From NCBI GenBank assembly GCA_026785865.1, contig JAJAZG010000445.1, forward strand, positions 1 through 6,065: a DNA stretch of 6,065 nt, given 5' to 3'. The DNA is from Pseudanabaena sp. CAN_BIN31 (GTDB taxonomy: Bacteria; Cyanobacteriota; Cyanobacteriia; Pseudanabaenales; Pseudanabaenaceae). Shown here in pieces: positions 1-6,028 of this stretch. How positions within the stretch are numbered: position 1 is the first letter of the stretch; each line of letters starts with the position of its first letter. Below the pieces are notes generated by a model that worked only from the letters and a program-made list of their open reading frames with translations, was not told where the DNA came from and searched no databases. The translations under genes were made by a program, and so were the position numbers.

Positions 1-128
1 ATGATGATCTGTTTTCGCTTGAAACTGTCATTATCCCTTTTTGCTTAATTCCTATCTTTTTTTAGCTTCAATCTTGTCCAAAGTCCAATAACTAAATACA
101 ACAAGATTTATTTGCAACTTTAATATTT

Positions 129-158
129 ACCTGACTTTTTTGAAGGTCAGGTTTTTTT
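129..158 (+). terminator. Rightward intrinsic terminator near the left edge
   Basis: A seven-base-pair stem, ACCTGAC (129-135) with GTCAGGT (146-152), can be extended inward by a T-G and two T-A pairs. Seven T's follow directly at 152-158. The T-tract is on the plus strand only; the minus-strand side continues with AAATATTAAAG, so this does not serve the leftward gene ending at 184. It therefore probably ends a rightward transcript whose gene lies to the left of the window or ends in its first bases. Confidence 0.7.
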
Positions 159-183
159 GTATCTGCAAAAATTTATCCCCAAC

Positions 184-1740
184 TTATCCGCGAATCACAA
201 TGATATTTCTGCCTGCGGGACTGATTGCATCTTCGGTTGTGGTGCGATCGCTGATAGGTGGCAACCCAGAACGGCGATCAAATATCACCAACCAACCCGT
301 ATCTAAACTCAAGCCTGACAGATACTTGTCCAACTGCTCCAGCCCTTCATAAAGCGGATCTTTCTTACCATCGCGCCATACCTTGAGTTCCATACCCAAA
401 ATCACACCCTGATATCTCAAACAGATATCCATCCGCCCCGAACCGATCGCATATTCTCTCTCTAGCGTCCCACCGCCATTAACGACACGATGTAAAAAAG
501 CCATCATCACCAAATGCGGTGCAATTTCTGGATAGTTGGTACTTTTGAATAATGGCTCACCATGTTGCCGCCAGAATTTGAGAAATGCTTCTAAAAGTAT
601 TTGCGGATTGATATTGCCGTCAGGATTTAACCAACTCGGTTGAATCATCGGCAAGCTATCCTGCGCTCCTTGGGATAGCACTCTAGGAATTACTTCTTGA
701 TAGATCGGATTAGCAATTTTTAAGCCTCCTTCTTGACTCCGTATCACTAAGCCCAAATCCAATAAATATCGGCGATCGTCTTCTGGCGTATCACCTATTT
801 CCAATCCAGATAAAATCGGCTGAATAATCGCCCTCACCCGATCTTCCCTTAACCTCTCCGCCAAACTATCTAAATGTGTATCTTGTCTCTTGATTAAGAT
901 CTCTTTTGCTTGGTTAATTAATTCAACGGTAATGGGAATCGCAGGATCGGCGGCAATATATTCAGTAATTTCTTTAGCGATCGCATTCACGAGCCAAGGC
1001 TGTCCCTGTGTCAAATGGAAAGCATGGGCGATCGCTGCTTCCGTAAATATTTGTCCAGTGGCTTCAGTATGTTGAGCATAGAGATTTTTTACATCCTCTA
1101 GAGTAAAATTACTCATTGTAAAGGATTGAACTTTGATGTTGAATGGACTGGAAGTATTCAGGCGATTGCTTCCTCCCGCCGTAATTTTGTAATCACGCAC
1201 ATCACGCATTCCAATCAAGCCAACAGATTGCGGAAATCCCTGCGGACGATTGGGAAAGCCTGAACGTAATTGTCGTAACACCGAGATTAAAGTTTCATCG
1301 CTCAATGCATCGATTTCGTCAAGAAATACAACTAAAGGAAGGGGAGAAGCGATCGCCCAAGATTGTAAAACTGTCTGTAAGTCTAGCTCTGTAATGCCTG
1401 ATTCTTGACGCATTTGCGCGAGACTTGGTAAGGGCAGTTGCAACAATCGAATTTGATTCCACCAATGATTGAGGATGCTATTTTGCGCTAGCTGGGGATC
1501 GTGAGGAAAGACGGCTCCGACTTCTACGGATAGTAATACTGCAATATATTGACCGCTTTTTGTGAGTTCCTGTGCGAGGGAGATCATGGCGGTAGTTTTG
1601 CCAATTTGCCGAGGCGCATGAATCACAAAATAATTTTCTTGATCAATCAGATGCTTTAGCTGTGGTAAGCGATCGGTCGCCGACAGCATATAGTGAATGT
1701 CAGATTTACAGGGTCCTGCTGTGTTAAACCATTTGGTCAT
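184..1740 (-). CDS. AAA-like ATPase with C-terminal PD-(D/E)XK nuclease-like domain
   Basis: This 518-residue protein belongs to the AAA-like (AAA_35 type) ATPases common in cyanobacteria. It opens with the typical FNTAGPC stretch (5-11) and a segment resembling HYMLPPLERLP. The P-loop is APRQIGKT (42-49), with Ala where many relatives have Gly. Walker B is LVVFLDEID (136-144), with the Asp-Glu pair at 141-142. A helical middle section leads to a nuclease-like C-terminus: Asp438 in GRMDI, the ELK motif Glu451-Leu-Lys453, and a following Gln469/Tyr473 (EQLDKY), the pattern of a PD-(D/E)XK fold with its motif IV. It is expected to be cytoplasmic and to couple ATP hydrolysis to an action on nucleic acid, but substrate and role are unknown. 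The ATG at 1740 gives the family's usual start. No purine-rich Shine-Dalgarno precedes it; a HIP1 octamer (1743-1750) sits there instead. It lies 83 bases downstream of hemW on the same strand and could be cotranscribed. The family is fairly sure; the function is open. Confidence 0.9.
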   Translation of the reverse strand: MTKWFNTAGPCKSDIHYMLSATDRLPQLKHLIDQENYFVIHAPRQIGKTTAMISLAQELTKSGQYIAVLLSVEVGAVFPHDPQLAQNSILNHWWNQIRLLQLPLPSLAQMRQESGITELDLQTVLQSWAIASPLPLVVFLDEIDALSDETLISVLRQLRSGFPNRPQGFPQSVGLIGMRDVRDYKITAGGSNRLNTSSPFNIKVQSFTMSNFTLEDVKNLYAQHTEATGQIFTEAAIAHAFHLTQGQPWLVNAIAKEITEYIAADPAIPITVELINQAKEILIKRQDTHLDSLAERLREDRVRAIIQPILSGLEIGDTPEDDRRYLLDLGLVIRSQEGGLKIANPIYQEVIPRVLSQGAQDSLPMIQPSWLNPDGNINPQILLEAFLKFWRQHGEPLFKSTNYPEIAPHLVMMAFLHRVVNGGGTLEREYAIGSGRMDICLRYQGVILGMELKVWRDGKKDPLYEGLEQLDKYLSGLSLDTGWLVIFDRRSGLPPISDRTTTEDAISPAGRNIIVIRG

Positions 1741-1823
1741 GAGCGATCGCCAAGGAGAGAGCTAGATATTTGTTAATCAATATAGCTTATGGGTCTAATC
1801 TATGGCGATCGCTTTAATTTCTG

Positions 1824-3017
1824 TTAGGGAATAAGATTTTCATACAGATCCGCGATCGCCACATCTGAAAATAACCAACCATCGGGAGCAGTCAAGAATA
1901 TTTGTGAATCATTTCCCAAATCTATAAGCTTTACCCAACCTCTATCTATATACTTTTCTAGGATTTGCAAGGCGCGATCGCAAAGCAGATCACCATAACT
2001 CTGTCGCAAAGAATTTAAGCTCACACCTTCTGCTAACCGCAATCCCTGCATTAACGTATCCATTAATGCTTCTGAATCTGAAAGAATCGGTACAGTAAAA
2101 CCAATTCCTTCAGCTTGCCATCGCGCCATTGCATCTAAATATGCACGCATTTTTTGAGGGCGATCAATTCTTTGACGATCGAGGTAACTGGTCGCACCCA
2201 TTCCCATTCCGTAAAAGGGTTGATTGTGCCAATAGGTCAAATTATGCTGTACTTGATAACCCGATCGCGCATAATTAGAAATCTCATAATGTTCATAACC
2301 TGCGGATGGAAGTAACTCATGGGCGGCGAGATACATCTCGACGGTTAGCGAGTCGGTCGGTAATGGTGTCTCACCTGCCTGATAACGCTTCGCAAAAGCA
2401 GTTCCTTCTTCAATCGTCAGGTCATAAACTGCTAAATGATTTGGCTGCAAAGCGATCGCCTGATGAATCGAGTCTTGCCAATCTGCCATAGATTGATGCG
2501 GAAGCCCTGCGATTAAATCTAAGTTGAAGTTCTCAAAACCAGCAAGCTTAAACAGCGCTACTGTTTCATAAATCTCCGCCACCGTATGACCACGACCGCA
2601 AACATCTAACAATTCTTGTTGAAAAGCCTGTGCGCCTAAGCTAATCCGATTGATTCCCAAACTTCGATAACCTTGTAAACTCTCAAGGCTAACTGTCCCC
2701 GCATTAGCTTCGAGCGATATTTCAGCATCAGGCGCGATCGCAAAGTATTTCGCGATCGTTTCTAAAATTTGCGCGATCTGAGACACACTCAGCAAAGAGG
2801 GCGTACCACCACCAAAAAAGATCGTCTGCAAAGCCTCAACAGGTGGAGTCGCGGCGACCGTGAGCGCAATTTCTTGACATAGAACATCAACATATTGTTG
2901 CTTAAGGCGATCGCCGCCTGTCGTAATCGCAAAGTCACAATAAAAACAGCGTCGTTTGCAAAATGGAATATGCAGATACAGAGATTTGGGAAAGATTTGG
3001 CTCAAGGCGATCAACAA
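1824..3017 (-). CDS. hemW: Radical SAM family heme chaperone HemW
   Basis: This 397-residue protein, a normal length for the family, is a cytoplasmic radical SAM protein that binds heme and is thought to deliver it to heme proteins. It was long annotated as oxygen-independent coproporphyrinogen III oxidase. The 4Fe-4S motif is Cys20-x3-Cys24-x2-Cys27, followed by Asp-Phe: the fourth Cys of true HemN is Phe29 here, which favours HemW. Further marks are YLHIPFC (14-20), GGGTPS (69-74), the His258-Asn259 and Tyr262-Trp263 of the HN..YW motif, GMGMGA (270-275), and the C-terminal GLRLAEGV (325-332), which begins the HemW C-terminal domain. The start is uncertain. There is no in-frame ATG near the N-terminus; tandem TTG codons at 3017 and 3014 follow an in-frame TGA (3020-3018), and another TTG is at 3005. 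No clear Shine-Dalgarno is seen. It is divergent from the caspase-family gene. Confidence 0.95.
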   Translation of the reverse strand: MLIALSQIFPKSLYLHIPFCKRRCFYCDFAITTGGDRLKQQYVDVLCQEIALTVAATPPVEALQTIFFGGGTPSLLSVSQIAQILETIAKYFAIAPDAEISLEANAGTVSLESLQGYRSLGINRISLGAQAFQQELLDVCGRGHTVAEIYETVALFKLAGFENFNLDLIAGLPHQSMADWQDSIHQAIALQPNHLAVYDLTIEEGTAFAKRYQAGETPLPTDSLTVEMYLAAHELLPSAGYEHYEISNYARSGYQVQHNLTYWHNQPFYGMGMGATSYLDRQRIDRPQKMRAYLDAMARWQAEGIGFTVPILSDSEALMDTLMQGLRLAEGVSLNSLRQSYGDLLCDRALQILEKYIDRGWVKLIDLGNDSQIFLTAPDGWLFSDVAIADLYENLIP

Positions 3018-3039
3018 TCAATAATGCGGTTGTGGATTT

Positions 3040-3048
3040 ATTATCGCA
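3040..3048 (-). promoter_or_regulatory. Possible extended -10 promoter element for hemW
   Basis: Read leftward, the sequence is TGCGATAAT, an extended -10 element (TGn plus GATAAT, one base from TATAAT). It lies 22 bases before the first hemW TTG. No good -35 box sits 16-18 bases upstream, which an extended -10 can tolerate. Transcription would start near 3033 and leave a leader of about 16 bases, consistent with the absence of a Shine-Dalgarno. This is inferred from sequence only. Confidence 0.3.
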
Positions 3049-3070
3049 AAAAAGTAAATGAGTAATTTTA

Positions 3071-3179
3071 AATAAGTAGGTAGGCAAAAGAAACCTTAAA
3101 ACCCAAAAGGCTGTAGCACACGCGCAGCGTGCGCTACAGCTTTCTGGGTTTTGGGTTTAATTATGCTTTCCTACTTATT
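3071..3179. repeat. 109-base quasi-palindromic repeat (MITE-like), copy 1
   Basis: Two arms of 53 bases (3071-3123 and 3127-3179) surround a GCA loop and match at 42 of 53 positions. The ends are AATAAGTAGG and its exact complement CCTACTTATT. The best-conserved core is CTGTAGC..ACGC pairing with GCGT..GCTACAG, flanked by AAACCCAAAA-type shoulders. The core and left shoulder recur at 5442-5487. The outermost ten bases look like terminal inverted repeats, but no certain target duplication is visible (TTTT precedes one end and AAAA follows the other as part of the same symmetry). There is no open reading frame inside. It lies between divergent hemW and the caspase-family gene and takes up almost half of that gap. 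It may be a nonautonomous mobile palindrome of the host genome. Confidence 0.75.
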
Positions 3180-3242
3180 CAAAAATCTAGGTGCAAATTT
3201 ACCAAAATAACTAAAAAGAGAGGCTGTTAATCGGTTTTAATT

Positions 3243-3288
3243 AAAGGTACTGTTGGCAAAAAACAAAGGAAATTACGGCGTAAACATG
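3243..3288 (+). promoter_or_regulatory. Competing translation starts of the caspase-family gene
   Basis: Two starts are possible in the same frame. TTG at 3253 has AAAGGT (3243-3248) four bases before it. ATG at 3286 has AAAGGA (3265-3270) fifteen bases before it, which is long. The ATG places MGIARRQFLQAG at the very N-terminus, as expected for a Tat signal and for the family, so it is preferred here; TTG would add eleven residues. No convincing -35/-10 promoter was found upstream of either. Confidence 0.35.
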
Positions 3289-5430
3289 GGAATTGCAAGG
3301 CGACAATTCTTACAGGCGGGGCTGACCAGTCTGATCGGATGGCAGTTTATGACCAGCGATCGCGTGGCATTTGCCGCAGAGCAGTTTGCGCGTCAGGCAA
3401 GTGGGACACAACGCAAGCGAGCGCTATTGATTGGGATTAATCAATACGATGCGAAAGAGGACAATAATTCCCAAAATCCTGTAAGCGGGTGGCTACCTCT
3501 ACATGGTTGCGTCAATGATGTGGAATTGCAAAAAGAGTTATTGATTTATCGCTTTGGTTTTACCCCACAGGATATCGTCACTTTGACCGATCGCGAAGCC
3601 ACGCGGACGAATATTGCCAACGCGATTACTGAACATTTAGTTGCTCAAACCCTGCCCGATGACTTGGTAATCGTCCATTTTAGCGGACATGGTTCGCGGC
3701 TTGGCAGTTACAACACGCTTGTGCCTGTCGATAGTGGACTGCCTCAGAATCTCGAAAATCTGCGCGATATTACCGAACAAGAATGGCAAGGCTGGCTGCA
3801 AGCGATCGCCACGGATCAGATTTTAAATGTCATCGATGCAGGTTTTTACTACCCGAATATGTCAGCGATCGGTAACTTTCGCTTGCGATCGCGAGTTGGA
3901 TTAAAAAGCTGGCAACCCGTAATAGAACCAACTGACAATCAACCAATCAATCTAAAACCTCACGGCACAACTTTACGCGCCGCCTCGGGCGATATGCTCT
4001 GTGCGGATGCTCAATGGTCAGGGTTTAGTAGTGGTGCATTTACTTACGCCTTGGTGCAGCAATTATGGCAAATTACTCCTGCAAGCACTATTTATGTGGT
4101 CATGAGCGATTTGGTAACCACACTTGATCGCCGAGTTTTGCATAATGACAACCTCAGTATCGATAAGCAAGTTGCGAATATTGTGGATGCAGCCAAACAA
4201 AAGGCGATCGCGACTGACACCTTCGCGAACATGTTACCAATTCCTGACTTTGGTTCCGATGGGGTGATTACGAATAGCACAGGCGATCGCTATGCAGCAG
4301 ATGTGCATTTAGCGGGTTTACCGATCGCTGTTTTGAGCAATTATGCGGCTGGTACAATCTTGAATGTGATGGGGGCGGCGGGTGTTTCAGGAACAGTTCA
4401 ACTCAAATCGCGAAATGGATTTAATGGCAAAGTTGAAATTTTAAGCGATCGCAGTAGCATTCCCAAACTAGAAGCAGGTCAATTACTCCAAGAAGCGATG
4501 CGAGCAATTTTGCATAATGTCAAATTAGCGATCGCCCTTGACATTGGCTTAAGCAAAATCGAGCGTATTGATGCCACCAGTGCCTTCTCGACCTTGCCAA
4601 ATATGTTTGGCGTAAATGCCAATGAACAATGTGCCGATTGTCTATTTGGCGTGCAATCCGTCAGCTATGGTTTATTCACGGTTGGACATACGCCGATCCT
4701 TGGTTCTTTCGGTTCTGTTGGCGAGTCCGTAGGTGTAGCGATTAAACGCTTACAACCATTCCTCGAAAACCTATTTGCCGCCAAACTAATCGGCACTACC
4801 GAAAATCAAGCTTCAACCCATCTCGATACTCGCGTCACCTTCAAAGCGATTATTGGTGTCGATGAACGCTCTGTCACCATGGCAAGTAAATCCGCCGCTC
4901 GTGCGCGTCTTGTTCCTAAGAATACAGCCAATAATACAGTTCGGACTAAACCAATAAATATTGGCGATCGGCTTGAAGTCCAGATTGAGAACTTCAGCGA
5001 ATATCCTTTACATACCAGAATTTTTTGCATCGATTCGCGTAGCAAGATCCTCACGCCCAACTTTATCGCCACTCCCTACGCTAGCGATGGCATTATTCCA
5101 CCATTAGAAACACTAACTATTCCCTACCCCAAAGCGCCATTGAAATGGGCTGTCTCCGCTCCCAAAGGAATGGTCGATATTTATGTCGTGATTAGCCGAT
5201 CGCCACTTTTGCAAGTTACCAAAATCCTAGAAGCCCCGCAACGTCAATCTTTATCTTTGAATGGGTTAATTTCTATTCCCAATCCGTTACAAGTCGCTCA
5301 AGCTCTACTCGCCGATCTCGATCGCACAGGTAAGCCTTCAGATTTTGGGAATGCAGCTAATGTCAGTGATACATGGATGCTAGATGTGCAGCAATGGGCA
5401 ACTTTTAGTTTCAATTATGAAGTTGCTTAA
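3286..5430 (+). CDS. Caspase-family protein (pseudo-orthocaspase) with Tat-like N-terminus and DUF4384-like region
   Basis: The product is 714 residues from the ATG (725 from TTG 3253); numbers here use the ATG. It starts with a twin-arginine signal, ARRQFLQAGL (4-13), a weakly hydrophobic stretch and a possible AFA cleavage site, so export to periplasm or thylakoid lumen is likely. A caspase p20-like domain follows: the first strand ALLIGINQY, the LHGCVNDV segment, then VHFSGHGS with His131 and the catalytic-type His135. Where active caspases have D-S-C-H-S-G, the sequence is D184-A-G186-F-Y-Y, so the catalytic Cys is missing. A p10-like piece begins at RAASGD (231) and ends in GAFTYAL. The middle (about 440-500), with CLFGVQSVSYGLFTVGHTP, and the region around GDRLEVQIENFSEYPL (560-575), resembling DUF4384, match a known cyanobacterial subfamily. 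It is probably not a peptidase; a binding or scaffold role is inferred. It stands alone, divergent from hemW, and is followed within 12 bases by a terminator hairpin. Confidence 0.9.
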   Translation: MGIARRQFLQAGLTSLIGWQFMTSDRVAFAAEQFARQASGTQRKRALLIGINQYDAKEDNNSQNPVSGWLPLHGCVNDVELQKELLIYRFGFTPQDIVTLTDREATRTNIANAITEHLVAQTLPDDLVIVHFSGHGSRLGSYNTLVPVDSGLPQNLENLRDITEQEWQGWLQAIATDQILNVIDAGFYYPNMSAIGNFRLRSRVGLKSWQPVIEPTDNQPINLKPHGTTLRAASGDMLCADAQWSGFSSGAFTYALVQQLWQITPASTIYVVMSDLVTTLDRRVLHNDNLSIDKQVANIVDAAKQKAIATDTFANMLPIPDFGSDGVITNSTGDRYAADVHLAGLPIAVLSNYAAGTILNVMGAAGVSGTVQLKSRNGFNGKVEILSDRSSIPKLEAGQLLQEAMRAILHNVKLAIALDIGLSKIERIDATSAFSTLPNMFGVNANEQCADCLFGVQSVSYGLFTVGHTPILGSFGSVGESVGVAIKRLQPFLENLFAAKLIGTTENQASTHLDTRVTFKAIIGVDERSVTMASKSAARARLVPKNTANNTVRTKPINIGDRLEVQIENFSEYPLHTRIFCIDSRSKILTPNFIATPYASDGIIPPLETLTIPYPKAPLKWAVSAPKGMVDIYVVISRSPLLQVTKILEAPQRQSLSLNGLISIPNPLQVAQALLADLDRTGKPSDFGNAANVSDTWMLDVQQWATFSFNYEVA

Positions 5431-5441
5431 TACTTCATAAT

Positions 5442-5494
5442 AAACCCAAAAAGCTGTATCGCACGCGCAGCGTGCGATACAGCTTTTATTTTTT
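5442..5494. terminator. Bidirectional terminator formed by palindromic repeat copy 2
   Basis: A perfect 18-base-pair stem (5449-5466 with 5470-5487) closes on a GCA loop. On the plus strand it is followed by TTTTATTTTTT; on the minus strand the left arm gives a run of five T's and then GGGTTTA. It lies between the convergent caspase-family gene (stop 5428-5430) and the DUF3226 remnant (stop 5505-5507), so it can end transcription from both sides. The core and the AAACCCAAAA shoulder are the same repeat as at 3099-3143: the left 25 bases differ at three positions. One of these, G to T in the left arm, is compensated by C to A in the right arm. The outer arms of copy 1 are absent here. Confidence 0.8.
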
Positions 5495-5504
5495 GTCTAA
5501 CTAC

Positions 5505-5915
5505 CTACAACCCATACAAAGTCTTAAACCAAGTCACAAACTCCTGAGCATTTGGATGTGTTCGATCAAAAATAGTTCTCTTCTTAACTGCTGTCGAAAT
5601 TTGTAGTCCTGATGGTTCTTGCCAAGCTAACCAAGTATAAATATTTGCTTTGTCGATGTGATTTGGTGTAACTTTCGACCCTCTAACTTTTGCTTCCTGT
5701 ACGGACTCTTTCGCAAATTCCCACAAAACTTGATTCTCTTCAGGAATGATGTCAGCCAAAAAAGTCTCTAGCATCCCACGCATTTTATTGTTGGGCATAA
5801 TCCAAATTCCAAATTTAATATCATTGGGAGCATCCCAAATCAATCCATTTTCTGGAAGGTCTTTTGGTACTGGACTTTGGAAAAAGTTGAAGCAAAAAAA
5901 GGATGCACGCCACAT
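5505..5915 (-). pseudogene. DUF3226 (Toprim-like) protein, C-terminal fragment
   Basis: The open frame gives 136 residues. From about residue 10 on it reads as the C-terminal half of DUF3226: VPKDLPENGLI, then FGIWIMPNNKMRGMLETFL (the family's GIWLMPNN..GMLEDFL block), the IIPEENQVLW segment, and HIDKANIYTWLAWQEPSGLQISTAV (the K..IHTWLAWQE block). Full members are roughly 200 or more residues and carry Toprim-like metal-binding acidic residues (an EGxDD motif and a DAD motif) in the missing N-terminal half. The first nine residues (MWRASFFCF) do not look like the family, and the frame upstream is closed by TAA (in-frame, near 5970) and TGA (6006-6008). No Shine-Dalgarno is obvious at 5915. 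In other genomes DUF3226 proteins are often next to an AAA ATPase gene; any such partner would lie right of the window. Family assignment is confident; whether a short protein is still made is unknown. Confidence 0.7.
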
Positions 5916-5932
5916 TAATAGAGGAGTAAATA

Positions 5933-6028
5933 TTGGACACCAGAAATCGAAGCCCTCGTGATTTAGGAGTACTTAAGGGGTGGTATTTGCAAGAATCACA
6001 AGAAATCAAGCCCCAATTTCAGGTATAG
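5933..6028 (+). other. Short rightward reading frame with a good Shine-Dalgarno, unrecognised
   Basis: A TTG at 5933 lies seven bases after GAGGAG (5921-5926), an ideal position, and opens a 31-residue frame that ends with TAG at 6026-6028. The peptide (DTRNRSPRDLGVLKGWYLQE and on) is charged, without a membrane segment, and I do not recognise it. It runs opposite to the DUF3226 pieces and overlaps the putative N-terminal scrap, so both cannot easily be real here. It may be chance, or a remnant of whatever replaced the middle of the DUF3226 gene. Confidence 0.15.

Larger units (their letters stand above)
244..4535. repeat. Dispersed HIP1 octamers (GCGATCGC), 18 copies
   Basis: Perfect GCGATCGC begins at 244, 977, 1028, 1349, 1743, 1805, 1852, 1974, 2452, 2734, 2907, 3356, 3802, 3885, 4204, 4283, 4445 and 4528. 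Many one-mismatch forms also occur. This highly iterated palindrome is known from cyanobacterial genomes, and its abundance is the main taxonomic evidence in the window. Most copies lie inside coding sequence; those at 1743 and 1805 are in the gap between hemW and the ATPase gene. None occurs from 4536 to the end. Confidence 0.9.

Noticed and set aside
1..65. Short rightward frames ending at 48 and 65 at the left edge
   Set aside because: They could be the tail of a gene ending before the terminator at 129-158, but 15-20 residues of low-complexity hydrophobic sequence cannot be assigned.
140..352. Rightward 70-codon open frame
   Set aside because: It lies mostly antisense to the ATPase-nuclease gene, starts within the terminator region and resembles no family.
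1751..1823. Promoter for the ATPase gene in the gap after hemW
   Set aside because: AT-rich hexamers such as TATATT are present but without a -35 at proper spacing; not good enough to call.
3099..3160. Copy 1 palindrome as a terminator
   Set aside because: Neither neighbouring gene ends here, both point away, and no clean T-tract follows the stem.
244..4535. HIP1 octamers as a CRISPR or direct-repeat array
   Set aside because: Spacing is irregular, copies are in coding sequence and only eight bases long; this is the dispersed cyanobacterial HIP1 repeat.
4806..5072. Leftward 88-codon open frame inside the caspase-family gene
   Set aside because: It is a shadow of a strongly supported coding frame, with no recognisable domain and no ribosome site.
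184..5915. The ATPase-nuclease, pseudo-caspase and DUF3226 fragment as one defence system
   Set aside because: They are on different strands, separated by hemW and by terminators, and one is broken; proximity alone does not make a system.
5821..6009. Leftward 62-codon open frame overlapping the DUF3226 fragment
   Set aside because: The frame does not give the missing DUF3226 motifs (no GIVVDAD-like stretch) and looks noncoding; it was checked as a possible frameshifted middle segment.
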